Of a DNA stretch of 55,057 nt, positions 32,745 through 41,367 are shown in pieces (positions within the stretch are counted from its first letter, which is position 1; every line of letters begins with the position of its first letter). The notes beneath the pieces are model-generated. The model was not told the DNA's origin and ran no database searches. It worked only from the letters and a program-made list of their open reading frames with translations. Origin of the DNA: Prevotella sp. UBA7764 (GTDB taxonomy: Bacteria > Bacteroidota > Bacteroidia > Bacteroidales > Bacteroidaceae); the NCBI GenBank assembly GCA_002481295.1, contig DLDU01000033.1, positions 24,263-79,319 on the forward strand, written 5' to 3'. The position numbers and the translations under genes are program-made.

Positions 32745-33233
32745 ATGACAAAGTACAACATCACAGAAAAGAAAGAAAAGGAAGCTGCCTATCGCTCGCT
32801 TGTCAGTCCCAAACTCATGGATGAGCTGGAGGAAAAAATCAACAACATCATCATCATCCAGAAAAAGTATAAGGACAAAAACTACTCCGCTAAGCAGCTC
32901 GCTGAGGATCTGGGAACCAACACGCGCTACATCTCAGCTGTTGTGAACGTGCGTTTTCACATGAACTACACCTCGTATGTCAATCAGTACCGTATCCAGG
33001 AGGCTATGTCGCTCTTGGTAGACCGCCGCTATCAAGACCTGAATATGGAGGATATCTCTGATATGGTTGGATTCTCCAACCGTCAGTCGTTCTATGCCTC
33101 GTTCTTTAAAGTCAATGGCATCACCCCGCGTGAGTATAAGATCAAGCACCTGGCTTCTCATCCCTCACTGCTCGACCGGCCCAAAAAGCGCGGACGCAAG
33201 CCGGGGTCCAAGAACAAGGCTAAAACAGAATAA
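32745..33233 (+). CDS. AraC-family DNA-binding protein with AT-hook-like tail
   Basis: This 162-residue protein consists mainly of an AraC C-terminal DNA-binding domain. The first helix-turn-helix is near residues 45-70 (YSAKQLAEDLGTNTRYISAV) and the second near 100-130 (ISDMVGFSNRQSFYASFFK, then GITPREYK). It lacks the usual sensor or ligand domain, having only about 40 N-terminal helical residues. The last 20 residues read RPKKRGRKPGSKNKAKTE. The RGRKPGSKNK core is close to an AT-hook that grips the minor groove of AT-rich DNA. It is divergent from uxuA, which could be a target. That is only position-based. Confidence 0.88.
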   Translation: MTKYNITEKKEKEAAYRSLVSPKLMDELEEKINNIIIIQKKYKDKNYSAKQLAEDLGTNTRYISAVVNVRFHMNYTSYVNQYRIQEAMSLLVDRRYQDLNMEDISDMVGFSNRQSFYASFFKVNGITPREYKIKHLASHPSLLDRPKKRGRKPGSKNKAKTE

Positions 33234-33343
33234 ACGATAGAGAGGGAGGAAGATAACGTCTTCATAACATTTTGCAACAACAGCCGTAGGGGACCGCCCG
33301 TTGAGCGGTGTCCCTAATGGCATTGCTTGTTAGTGCCATAGTG

Positions 33344-35296
33344 ATGGAAAACAACACATTCGCCTTTGCCGGTGAGCGCTTCGCTGACCTGCAGATGCTG
33401 AGATACCGCTTGAATGGTTTCGAGCAGTTGTCTCTGCAACAAAAGAAATATATCTATTATTTGTCCAAAGCCACGCTGACCGGTAGGGACATCACCACCG
33501 ATCAGTTTGGCAAATACAACTTGCCGATACGTAAGTTGCTGGAGAACGTGTACCTGCATTTTCCGGGTGATCGCGAGAGCAAGGACTTCCTTGCGATGAC
33601 CGTCTACCTGAAACGGGTGTGGTTCTCCAACGGCATCTATCATCACTATGGCTGCGAGAAGTTCCAATCCGAATTTTCAGAATCATGGCTGCGCAAGGCC
33701 GTCGACGGCACTCCCTTTGAATCTCTGCCCGGCAACTACCGCTCCAAGCAGGAGATGATGGACGTGCTCTGCCCTGTCATCTTTGATCCTAATGTGCTGC
33801 CCAAGCGTGTCAACCAGGCCGACGGCGAGGATCTCGTGAAGACATCGGCCTGCAACTATTATGAGGGTGTGACGCAGCAGGAGGCTGAGAAATACTACGA
33901 GCAACTGCGCCAACAGGCAGGTGGCAACGAGCAACCCTCGTTCGGACTGAATTCCAAACTGGTCAAGAAAGGAGAGAAACTTGTAGAAGAGCGCTATACG
34001 GCGGACGGGCTCTATGGCGAGGCCATCCGCAAGATCGTCTGTTGGTTGGACAAAGCACGTGAGGTGGCGGAAAACGAGCAGCAGCGGCGCGTCATTGCTT
34101 TGCTGACAGACTACTATCGCACGGGCGACCTCAAGCTGTTTGACAAGTATTCCATCGAGTGGCTACGTGAAAACGAAGGTGATGTTGACTTTATCAATGG
34201 ATTTATCGAGGTGTATGGTGACCCGCTCGGACTGAAAGGATCGTGGGAGGGTATCGTGGAATACAAAGATAAGGTGGCCACAGAAAGAACACGCAAGATA
34301 GCAGGCAACGCTCAGTGGTTTGAGGATCATTCGCCCGTGGATCCACGTTTCCGAAAGGCTAAGGTCAAGGGCGTCTCGGCGAAAGTGATCTGCGCCGCCA
34401 TGCTCGGCGGTGATGAATATCCGTCTTCGGCGATTGGCATCAACCTGCCCAATGCAGACTGGATACGTGCGAGATATGGCTCAAAGAGCGTGACAATCGG
34501 CAATCTCACGGAGGCTTACAACCAAGCTGCCAAAGGTTCGGGAATGAATGAGGAGTTTGTCATCGATGAGGAGACACGTGCGTTGATCCGCAAATATGGC
34601 GATCTCTGTGATGATCTCCATACCGATCTGCATGAGTGTCTGGGTCATGGCAGTGGTCAGCTCCTGCCCGGTACGTCGCCCGACGCGCTCAAAGCCTATG
34701 GCAGCACGATAGAGGAGGCGCGTGCCGACCTCTTCGGACTCTATTATCTGGCCGATGACAAGCTCGTGGAACTCGGGCTCACGCCCGACAAGGAGGCTTA
34801 CAAGAGTCAGTACTATCACTATATGATGAACGGTCTGATGACGCAGCTGGTGCGCATCAAGCCTGGACATGTCATTGAGGAAGCACACATGCGCAACCGT
34901 GCGCTTATCGCCCGATGGTGCTATGCCCACGGCAATGGCACCGTGGAAATGGTGAAGCGCGACGGCAAGACCTATGTGCGCATCAACGACTACCAGCGGC
35001 TGCGTCAGCTCTTCGCCGAACTCTTGGCCGAGATCCAGCGCGTGAAGAGTGAGGGAGACTATGAGACAGCCCGACAGCTCGTGGAGGAATATGGCATCAA
35101 GATCGACGCGGACCTGCATCGTGAAGTGCTGGAACGTTATCGTCAACTCAACATTGCGCCCTATAAAGGCTTCCTCAATCCCAAGATGATCGCCGTGTCC
35201 GATGACCATGGTGAGATCACGGACATCCGTCTCGACTACTCCGAGAGCTATGAAGAGCAGATGCTTCGCTACTCCAAGGAGTATGCTACGCTATAA
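33344..35296 (+). CDS. Dipeptidyl peptidase III (M49)
   Basis: This zinc metallopeptidase of family M49 releases dipeptides from oligopeptide N termini. Counted from the ATG at 33344 it has 650 residues. The zinc motif is HECLGH at 430-435, the variant reported for Bacteroides DPP III instead of HELLGH. The second motif is EEARAD at 457-462. I chose 33344 because it begins directly at sequence that looks conserved (ENNTFAFAGERFADLQMLRY). In-frame ATG 33317 and GTG 33308 would add 9 or 12 residues, and neither gives a good signal peptide, so this copy is probably cytoplasmic. A GGGGACCGC/GCGGTGTCCC hairpin lies just upstream. Confidence 0.9.
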   Translation: MENNTFAFAGERFADLQMLRYRLNGFEQLSLQQKKYIYYLSKATLTGRDITTDQFGKYNLPIRKLLENVYLHFPGDRESKDFLAMTVYLKRVWFSNGIYHHYGCEKFQSEFSESWLRKAVDGTPFESLPGNYRSKQEMMDVLCPVIFDPNVLPKRVNQADGEDLVKTSACNYYEGVTQQEAEKYYEQLRQQAGGNEQPSFGLNSKLVKKGEKLVEERYTADGLYGEAIRKIVCWLDKAREVAENEQQRRVIALLTDYYRTGDLKLFDKYSIEWLRENEGDVDFINGFIEVYGDPLGLKGSWEGIVEYKDKVATERTRKIAGNAQWFEDHSPVDPRFRKAKVKGVSAKVICAAMLGGDEYPSSAIGINLPNADWIRARYGSKSVTIGNLTEAYNQAAKGSGMNEEFVIDEETRALIRKYGDLCDDLHTDLHECLGHGSGQLLPGTSPDALKAYGSTIEEARADLFGLYYLADDKLVELGLTPDKEAYKSQYYHYMMNGLMTQLVRIKPGHVIEEAHMRNRALIARWCYAHGNGTVEMVKRDGKTYVRINDYQRLRQLFAELLAEIQRVKSEGDYETARQLVEEYGIKIDADLHREVLERYRQLNIAPYKGFLNPKMIAVSDDHGEITDIRLDYSESYEEQMLRYSKEYATL

Positions 35297-35316
35297 CAGC
35301 ACAATTTGATAATGTA

Positions 35317-35937
35317 ATGACAACAGAAGAAGTACAACAGAAGATAAAGGAACTCAAGCGCAGCTTCCGCTTGGTGATGAACGGTCCGGCGTCGCAGTCG
35401 ATGCGTGAGAAAGGTCTTGACTATCGTCTCAACTGGGGCGTCCCCGTCATCCAGCTCAAACAGATGGCAAAGGAACTCGGCAAGGATTATGATCTTGCCA
35501 TCGCCTTGTGGAAGGAAGACATCCGGGAATGTAAGATCTTGGCAACCCTCGTCATGCCGGCGGAAAAGATGCCGCAGGAGGTAGCGGAAATCTGGATGGA
35601 GCAGACCCACACGCAGGAGATGGCCGAGATGCAGGCGCTCAATGTCTATCAGCATGTGAGCTATGCACCGATGATCGCCTATCAGTGGATCGCACGCCCC
35701 GAAGATGTCTACCAGATCTGCGGTTACGACATCCTCGGCCGACTGTTTATGAATGGTCAGGAACCCAACGAGCGCGGTATCAACGAGTTTCTCGATCAGG
35801 CAGCGACGGCTTTGCAGGCTCCGTCACTCGGCGTCCGCCACGCTGCCCTCAACGCTGTGTTGCGCTTTGCCGACCTCGGTGTGGTCTATGAGCGCATGGC
35901 TCACAATGCACTGAAAAAGATTGGTATCGACATATAA
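35317..35937 (+). CDS. DNA alkylation repair protein (AlkD-like HEAT fold)
   Basis: This 206-residue protein has an all-helical HEAT-like make-up typical of the AlkC/AlkD DNA alkylation repair family found in Bacteroidales. It contains WGVPVIQLKQMAKELGKDYD near residue 40 and WKEDIRECKILATLVMP near 65. These match the family pattern of helix pairs that wrap DNA carrying positively charged alkylated bases. Catalytic residues cannot be assigned from sequence alone. It follows the DPP III gene by 20 bases and is probably on the same transcript. A short TGAGG/CCTCA hairpin follows. Confidence 0.85.
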   Translation: MTTEEVQQKIKELKRSFRLVMNGPASQSMREKGLDYRLNWGVPVIQLKQMAKELGKDYDLAIALWKEDIRECKILATLVMPAEKMPQEVAEIWMEQTHTQEMAEMQALNVYQHVSYAPMIAYQWIARPEDVYQICGYDILGRLFMNGQEPNERGINEFLDQAATALQAPSLGVRHAALNAVLRFADLGVVYERMAHNALKKIGIDI

Positions 35938-36030
35938 AAACTCTTTGTTGAGGCCTCGGAACCTCAGCGATTGTATGCAAGGATAATTACTTTATACACA
36001 TAAATACAAATAAACATTCAGATCAGAGAG

Positions 36031-36675
36031 ATGAAAAAAATGAGTCTTCTCGTAACCGGCGCGGCATGTTTGCTGGCTACCAGTTGTGGCACAGTGGGCG
36101 CAGGTAGCGCATCGTCCAATACGGGCACTGATGTGCTCAACGGTGTCATTGGCGTATTGAACAATGCCAACACCATTGGTGACGTGATCAGCAGCGTCAT
36201 CGGTTCCAATAAGTTGACCAAATCGCAGCTCTATGGCACATGGAAATACAATGGTCCGGGTTGTGCCTTCACGTCCAACAGTGCATTGGCAAAGGCTGGC
36301 GGTGAGGTAGTTGCCTCGCAGATCAAGTCTAAACTCAAAGAAGACTACAGCAAAGTGGGCTTCACTGCGAAGAACACACAGATCACCTTTAACAAGGACA
36401 ACACCTTTACGGCATACGTCGATGGCAAGAAGTTCAGTGGCAACTACACCTACGATGAGTCGACCAATGCCTTGAAGCTGACCGGTCTGCTGCTCTCGCT
36501 CAATGGCTACGCTACGCGCAACAGCCAAGGAGTGGCGATTCTTTTCGAGTCAAAAAAACTCTTGACACTTATTCAAACCATGTCTGCTATGAGCGGCAAC
36601 GCTACGCTGAGCTCCATCGGCGAGATCAGCAAGAACTATAACGGTGTGAGACTGGGATTTGATATGGCCAAGTAA
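36031..36675 (+). CDS. DUF4923 family lipoprotein
   Basis: This 214-residue exported lipoprotein has a type II signal peptide ending in LLATSC (lipidated Cys19) followed by a Gly/Ser/Ala-rich linker. The mature part contains LYGTWKYNGPGCAF near residue 67 and a lipocalin-like series of beta strands (ITFNKDNTFTAYVDGKKFSG), matching DUF4923. The function is unknown. The glycine after the lipidated Cys does not predict surface export by the usual acidic Bacteroidetes signal. A strong terminator follows. Confidence 0.87.
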   Translation: MKKMSLLVTGAACLLATSCGTVGAGSASSNTGTDVLNGVIGVLNNANTIGDVISSVIGSNKLTKSQLYGTWKYNGPGCAFTSNSALAKAGGEVVASQIKSKLKEDYSKVGFTAKNTQITFNKDNTFTAYVDGKKFSGNYTYDESTNALKLTGLLLSLNGYATRNSQGVAILFESKKLLTLIQTMSAMSGNATLSSIGEISKNYNGVRLGFDMAK

Positions 36676-36697
36676 TTGGTTCCAAATACAATAGATG

Positions 36698-36740
36698 ATG
36701 GTGGAAGAGTGGACTTCGGGTCGCTTCTTCCACCATTTTT
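36698..36740 (+). terminator. Rho-independent terminator after the DUF4923 gene
   Basis: ATGGTGGAAGA and TCTTCCACCAT form an 11-base stem around a 17-base loop, followed by TTTT. Confidence 0.93.
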
Positions 36741-36867
36741 CGTTTCAGCAGAGTGGTTTTCTGTCAGTCATTATTCAACACCTTATCCCTTTGTCTTCCA
36801 TTGCTCAAGTACTCAGACTTGCCTTGTTGAGTTCCCATAAATATCTTGAGCTTTGAAAAAGTTTCTT

Positions 36868-36887
36868 AAATATAGCGTGCTATATTT
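36868..36887. promoter_or_regulatory. 20-base palindrome upstream of the Bat operon
   Basis: AAATATAGC-GT-GCTATATTT is a perfect palindrome with 9-base half-sites and a 2-base centre. It lies 52 bases before the moxR -7 element, as expected of a dimeric regulator site. It has no following T run suited to termination. The rest of the 36741-36980 spacer shows nothing else. Confidence 0.45.
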
Positions 36888-36939
36888 CCAATTTAATATT
36901 ATTTATTACCCTTGATTCTCTGCTCTTGAGAGAAAATTG

Positions 36940-36947
36940 TACTTTTG
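36940..36947 (+). promoter_or_regulatory. -7 element of the Bat operon
   Basis: TACTTTTG matches TAnnTTTG and lies 33 bases before the moxR ATG. The -33 match is poor. Confidence 0.55.
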
Positions 36948-36980
36948 CCATAAAAATGAACAGCATTAAAGCTTTAGAAT

Positions 36981-37976
36981 ATGGCAGAATCAGTTGACAT
37001 TAGAGAATTGAACATAAAAATTGAGCAGAACAGTGCTTTCGTCACGAACTTAGTGACAGGAATGAATCAGGTCATCGTCGGTCAGAAGCATTTGATCGAT
37101 GCGCTGCTCATTTCGTTGCTCAGCGACGGCCACATCCTGCTGGAGGGCGTACCTGGCTTGGCAAAGACCCTCGCCATCAAGACACTCTCGCAGCTCGTGG
37201 ATGCTGACTTCAGCCGGATACAGTTTACTCCCGATTTGCTGCCTGCCGACGTGGTAGGTACAATGATCTATTCCCAGAAAGACGAGAACTTTCAGGTCAA
37301 GAAAGGTCCGGTCTTCGCCAACTTCGTGCTGGCTGATGAGATCAACCGTGCTCCGGCCAAGGTGCAGAGCGCTTTGCTCGAGGCAATGCAGGAGCATCAG
37401 GTGACCATCGGCGAGAAGACTTTCACCCTGCCCAACCCGTTCCTCGTCATGGCTACTCAGAACCCTATCGAGCAGGAAGGTACCTATCAGTTGCCTGAGG
37501 CACAGGTCGACCGTTTCATGCTCAAGGTGATCATCGACTATCCGACTCTGGAAGAGGAAAAAGCCATCATCCGCGAGAACCTGCAAGGAAAGATGCCTGA
37601 GGTGCATCCCGTGACGACGGCAGAGGAGATCATCCGTGCCCGCGAGGTGGTGAACATGGTTTATATCGACGAGAAAATCGAGCAGTATATTGCCGACATC
37701 GTCTTCGCAACCCGCTATCCCGAGCGCTATGGCATGCCAGAATTGAAGGACTTGATCACCTTCGGCGGCAGTCCGCGTGCAAGTATCAACCTCGCCAAGG
37801 CTGCCCGCGCCTATGCTTTCATCAAGCATCGCGGCTATGTGGTGCCCGAAGACGTGCGTGCCGTGGCTCACGACGTGCTGCGTCACCGCATCGGACTCAG
37901 CTATGAGGCTGAGGCTGCCAACGTTTCCAGCGAGGAGATTGTCAGCAAGATTGTCAATAAGATCGAGGTGCCTTGA
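36981..37976 (+). CDS. MoxR-type AAA+ ATPase of the Bat operon
   Basis: This 331-residue AAA+ ATPase is of the MoxR class. Walker A is GVPGLAKT near residue 55, Walker B is VLADEINRA near 116, and the sensor region LVMATQNPIEQEGTY is near 155. MoxR ATPases act with VWA-domain proteins as metal- or protein-assembly chaperones. Here it is the first gene of a cluster containing a DUF58 protein and two VWA proteins, which supports that role. The DUF58 gene follows with a 26-base gap. Confidence 0.94.
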   Translation: MAESVDIRELNIKIEQNSAFVTNLVTGMNQVIVGQKHLIDALLISLLSDGHILLEGVPGLAKTLAIKTLSQLVDADFSRIQFTPDLLPADVVGTMIYSQKDENFQVKKGPVFANFVLADEINRAPAKVQSALLEAMQEHQVTIGEKTFTLPNPFLVMATQNPIEQEGTYQLPEAQVDRFMLKVIIDYPTLEEEKAIIRENLQGKMPEVHPVTTAEEIIRAREVVNMVYIDEKIEQYIADIVFATRYPERYGMPELKDLITFGGSPRASINLAKAARAYAFIKHRGYVVPEDVRAVAHDVLRHRIGLSYEAEAANVSSEEIVSKIVNKIEVP

Positions 37977-38002
37977 TCAAGAAGCTTAAAGAAGGAGTCA
38001 TC

Positions 38003-38872
38003 GTGGACACTAACGAGATACTACAAAAGGTCAGAAAGATAGAGATCAAAGCCCGAGGATTGAGTCAGAACATCTTTGCGGGACAGTACCACTCTGCCTT
38101 TAAAGGCAAGGGTATGGCTTTCTCCGAGGTGCGTGAATATCAGTTCGGGGACGATGTTCGGGATATTGACTGGAACGTCACCGCCCGCTTCCACCATCCT
38201 TATGTCAAGGTCTTTGAGGAGGAGCGTGAGCTCACGGTGATGTTGCTCATCGATGTGTCGGGATCGCTGGACTTCGGTACGACACAGCAGATGAAGCGTC
38301 AGCTGGCCACAGAGATCGCCGCTACGATCGCCTTCTCGGCCATTGAGAACAACGACAAGATCGGTGTCATCTTCTTCTCCGACCGCATCGAGAAGTATAT
38401 TCCGCCAAAGAATGGACGTAAGCACATCCTTTACATCATCCGCGAGATGCTTGACTTCCATCCACAGAGCACGCGCACGGACATCGGTATGGCTACGGCC
38501 TATCTCACCCGCGTGATGAAACGCCACTGCACTTCTTTCATCATCAGTGACTTCTACGACCGCAAGGACTTCACCAAAGAGATGGAGATTGCCAACCGCA
38601 AACACGATGTGGTGGCTATCCAGGTCTATGATCCGCGTGCCAAACAGTTGCCCGACGTGGGACTGCTCAAGGTGTTGGACGCTGAGACAGGCCATGAGAT
38701 GTATATCGATACATCGAGCAGAAAACTCCGGCAGGCTCATACGCGATACTGGATTGAACGGGAAGATAAGCTCAACACGGTGTTTGCCAAGAGCCGCATC
38801 GACTGGACGGCAATCGCCACGAACGAAGATTTCACGAAAGCACTGATGCTGCTGTTCAAGCGCAGAGCATAA
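38003..38872 (+). CDS. DUF58 protein of the Bat operon
   Basis: This 289-residue cytoplasmic DUF58 protein has a VWA-like core. I take the GTG at 38003 as start: it has an upstream GAAGGAG at suitable spacing and gives the usual N terminus (DTNEILQKVRKIEIKARGL). An in-frame TTG at 37973 would overlap moxR. Motifs are FKGKGMAFSEVREYQFGDDV near residue 35 and a metal-binding DVSGS (LLIDVSGSLDFG) near 85. MoxR-DUF58 pairs are widespread, and this one sits in its usual place before the VWA genes. The stop is followed by a 22-base periodic repeat region. Confidence 0.9.
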   Translation: MDTNEILQKVRKIEIKARGLSQNIFAGQYHSAFKGKGMAFSEVREYQFGDDVRDIDWNVTARFHHPYVKVFEEERELTVMLLIDVSGSLDFGTTQQMKRQLATEIAATIAFSAIENNDKIGVIFFSDRIEKYIPPKNGRKHILYIIREMLDFHPQSTRTDIGMATAYLTRVMKRHCTSFIISDFYDRKDFTKEMEIANRKHDVVAIQVYDPRAKQLPDVGLLKVLDAETGHEMYIDTSSRKLRQAHTRYWIEREDKLNTVFAKSRIDWTAIATNEDFTKALMLLFKRRA

Positions 38873-39047
38873 TACCGATCGCATCTGTATAAAGATCAGG
38901 TCATACTGAAGAAAAGATCAATGGTGGCTGAGCGGAGGATCAGATCGTGCAAAAGGAAAGATCTATGGTGTTTGGGAGAAAAACCAGATCATAGTGAAGG
39001 AAAGACAAAAGGTATTTGAGAAAAGATTTGAAGAGTAGAGAATAGAG
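38872..39047 (+). repeat. Degenerate 22/44-base tandem array in the Bat operon
   Basis: Directly after the DUF58 stop, three 44-base copies (38894, 38938 and 38982) align without gaps at about 70 percent identity. Each splits into two 22-base halves. Units begin GATCA or similar and end in runs such as GGAAA or GAAAA. The array fills the whole spacer to the next gene. No coding potential or terminator is seen. Confidence 0.7.
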
Positions 39048-39050
39048 GTT

Positions 39051-40133
39051 ATGACCAAAAAGATATGGCAATATGTTTTGACGTGCATGATGCTGTTGCT
39101 GTCACTCAACGCAGCGTCACAGGTCACCGTAGAGCAAAATGTGGACTCGGTGGGGATTCTCATCGGTGAACAGGCTCATTTGCAGCTTACCGTCACAATG
39201 CCCGCTGGCTCTACCATACAATGGCCCGCGTTGAAGGAACGCCAGATGGTGGTTCCGGGCGTGGAAGTCGTGAAGGTCGCCGACGCTGATACATTGTCGT
39301 CAAGTGGCAAGGAACTTAAGGTCTGCAAAGTCTACACGATCACCTCGTTTGACGAACATCTCTATTCCATTCCTCCTTTACCAGTCAAGGTCAACGGAAA
39401 AAACTATCAAGGCGGCGTCGCTGCCCTGAAGGTGATCACAGTGAATGTCGACACACTCCATCCCAACCAGTTCTTTCCGCCTAAGGACGTTCAGGACAAT
39501 CCTTTCTCATGGGCTGAGTGGAGGCCTTATTTCTGGTTGTCGATATTGATGTTGCTGATCGTGCACGTCATGGGGTATCTCTACATCCGTCTGCGTAGCA
39601 ACAAACCAGTGATCACACGTATTCGCATCGTGAAACACGTGCCCGCACATCAGCGTGCCCTGAATGCCATCAACAAAATCAAGGAAGAACGGCTCACTGC
39701 CAGTGAGGATCAGAAGACCTATTACACGCAGCTCACCGATACGCTGAGGAAATATATCCAGGAACGCTTTGGCTTCAATGCCTTGGAGATGACTTCCGGC
39801 GAGATCATCGAAAGGCTCAATGACTCGGGTGACAAGAAGATGATTGACGAGCTCCGCGAGCTGTTCACAACAGCAGACCTCGTGAAGTTTGCCAAATATT
39901 CTACGCTTATCAACGAAAACGACCTCAACTTGGTGAATGCGATCAACTTCATCGACGAGACCAAGCAGGAGAACCAACCCACAGAGGAACGTATCGTGCC
40001 GCAGCTCACTGAGGGTGACAAGCGCACGCGACAGAACCGCATCACCATCAAGTCGCTGCTCTGGGCCTTGGGTATCATTGCTGCAGTCTGCCTGGTATAT
40101 GTATGTTATCACGTATGGCTGCTGCTTGGATGA
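39051..40133 (+). CDS. Bat-operon membrane protein, DUF4381-like
   Basis: This 360-residue protein has a signal peptide (1-23, ending NAASQ). A periplasmic beta-domain spans about 25-150 (VEQNVDSVGILIGEQAHLQL, like the BatD immunoglobulin-like domain). It has a membrane segment at about 163-182, a cytoplasmic helical region at about 190-320 and a last membrane segment at 335-356. In Bacteroides this position in the Bat cluster is held by a comparable protein with no firm name. It probably anchors the VWA proteins. No catalytic motif is evident. The spacer before it is a tandem repeat array. Confidence 0.8.
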   Translation: MTKKIWQYVLTCMMLLLSLNAASQVTVEQNVDSVGILIGEQAHLQLTVTMPAGSTIQWPALKERQMVVPGVEVVKVADADTLSSSGKELKVCKVYTITSFDEHLYSIPPLPVKVNGKNYQGGVAALKVITVNVDTLHPNQFFPPKDVQDNPFSWAEWRPYFWLSILMLLIVHVMGYLYIRLRSNKPVITRIRIVKHVPAHQRALNAINKIKEERLTASEDQKTYYTQLTDTLRKYIQERFGFNALEMTSGEIIERLNDSGDKKMIDELRELFTTADLVKFAKYSTLINENDLNLVNAINFIDETKQENQPTEERIVPQLTEGDKRTRQNRITIKSLLWALGIIAAVCLVYVCYHVWLLLG

Positions 40134-40156
40134 GCGATAATTAAAGATTGACGATC

Positions 40157-41155
40157 ATGGAATTTGCTGATAAACAATATTTCTTACTGCTGTTGCTGCT
40201 CATCCCTTACGTCTTGTGGTATTTCCTTTACCGCAAGCGAGATGAGCCGACACTGCGTATGGGCGACACCTACGCCTATGAGAATGCGCCGAAGAGCTGG
40301 CGAGTGCGCCTCGTCAACGCCCCGATGCTCCTGCGTTGTGTGGTGTTTACGCTCATCGTCTTCATCTTGGCGCGGCCTCAGACCCATAACTCATGGGGAC
40401 ACAAACAGGTAGAGGGTATCGACATCATGCTGGCCATGGACGTGTCTACTTCCATGCTGGCGGAGGACTTAAAGCCAAATCGCATTGAGGCCGCCAAGGA
40501 TGTGGCCGCCGAGTTCATCTCCGGCAGACCCAACGACAATATTGGTCTGACGATCTTCGCCGGCGAGGCGTTCACACAGTGCCCGATGACCACCGATCAT
40601 GCGTCGCTGCTCAATCTGTTGCAAAGCGTGCGCACAGACATCGCTGCCCGTGGACTCATCCAGGACGGAACGGCATTGGGCATGGGACTGGCCAACGCCG
40701 TGTCACGACTGAAAGACTCTAAAGCCAAGAGCAAAGTGGTGATCTTGCTGACTGACGGTAGTAACAACATGGGCGACATCTCACCACTGACTGCTGCTCA
40801 GATCGCCAAGTCGTTGGGCATCAGAGTATATACCATTGGCGTGGGAACGAACAAGGTGGCTCCCTATCCCGTGCAGGTGGCAGGTACCGTGCAGTATGTC
40901 AACATGCCGGTGGAGATTGACACGAAGACACTCAGCGACATCTCGGCGATCACAGACGGCAATTTCTATCGTGCCACCAACAACCGGCAGCTGAAGCAGA
41001 TCTATCACGACATCGACCAACTCGAGAAGACGAAGATGAACGTCAAGAAGTATTCGCGCTACTACGAGGCTTACCAGCCCTTCGCCATCGCCGCGGTCTT
41101 CTTCCTCCTGTTGGAGATCCTGCTGCGCAACACGGTTTTGCGGCGACTGCCTTAA
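40157..41155 (+). CDS. batA: BatA: VWA-domain membrane protein
   Basis: This 332-residue protein from the ATG at 40157 (MEFADKQYFLLLLLLIPYVL; a TTG three codons earlier is less likely) has two N-terminal membrane segments, a VWA domain at about 85-285 and a C-terminal membrane segment. The MIDAS metal site is AMDVSTSMLAED, with LIQDGTALGMG and LLTDGSNNMGD further on. BatA and BatB are the paired VWA proteins of the Bacteroides aerotolerance operon. In B. fragilis the operon has been linked to oxygen tolerance, though a general envelope chaperone role is also discussed. Confidence 0.93.
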   Translation: MEFADKQYFLLLLLLIPYVLWYFLYRKRDEPTLRMGDTYAYENAPKSWRVRLVNAPMLLRCVVFTLIVFILARPQTHNSWGHKQVEGIDIMLAMDVSTSMLAEDLKPNRIEAAKDVAAEFISGRPNDNIGLTIFAGEAFTQCPMTTDHASLLNLLQSVRTDIAARGLIQDGTALGMGLANAVSRLKDSKAKSKVVILLTDGSNNMGDISPLTAAQIAKSLGIRVYTIGVGTNKVAPYPVQVAGTVQYVNMPVEIDTKTLSDISAITDGNFYRATNNRQLKQIYHDIDQLEKTKMNVKKYSRYYEAYQPFAIAAVFFLLLEILLRNTVLRRLP

Positions 41156-41174
41156 AAGGTAACCTGCTGACGCC

Positions 41175-41194
41175 CCTATATATAATAAGGTGTA
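41175..41194 (-). repeat. Dispersed AT-rich motif, copy 5
   Basis: On the minus strand it reads TACACCTTATTATATATAGG, identical to copy 3. It immediately precedes the 22-base tandem array, 20 bases after the batA stop. Confidence 0.75.
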
Positions 41195-41197
41195 GGC

Positions 41198-41297
41198 AAG
41201 CTATGTTCATAGTGCATCGAACCTATGTTCATGACGCATCGAAGCTATGTTCATGACGCATCGAAGCTATATTCATGGCGTTGGGAGCCTATCTTGC
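41198..41297 (+). repeat. 22-base tandem repeat between batA and batB
   Basis: Four units starting at 41198, 41220, 41242 and 41264 share AAGCTATGTTCATGAC then GCATCG. Units 2 and 3 differ at one position, unit 1 has three changes and unit 4 about six against unit 3. A partial fifth unit follows. The period is exactly 22 with no gaps. The rest of the spacer to batB holds no gene. Confidence 0.92.
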
Positions 41298-41367
41298 AGA
41301 TGTGGTAAACTGAAAAGAAGAGAATCCAAAGGCTTAGGCCGAAGGAAAAAAGATAAACGAAAAGACA

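Noticed and set aside
41198..41297. Possible CRISPR array
   Set aside because: The repeats are directly adjacent with no spacers between them, and no cas genes are near.
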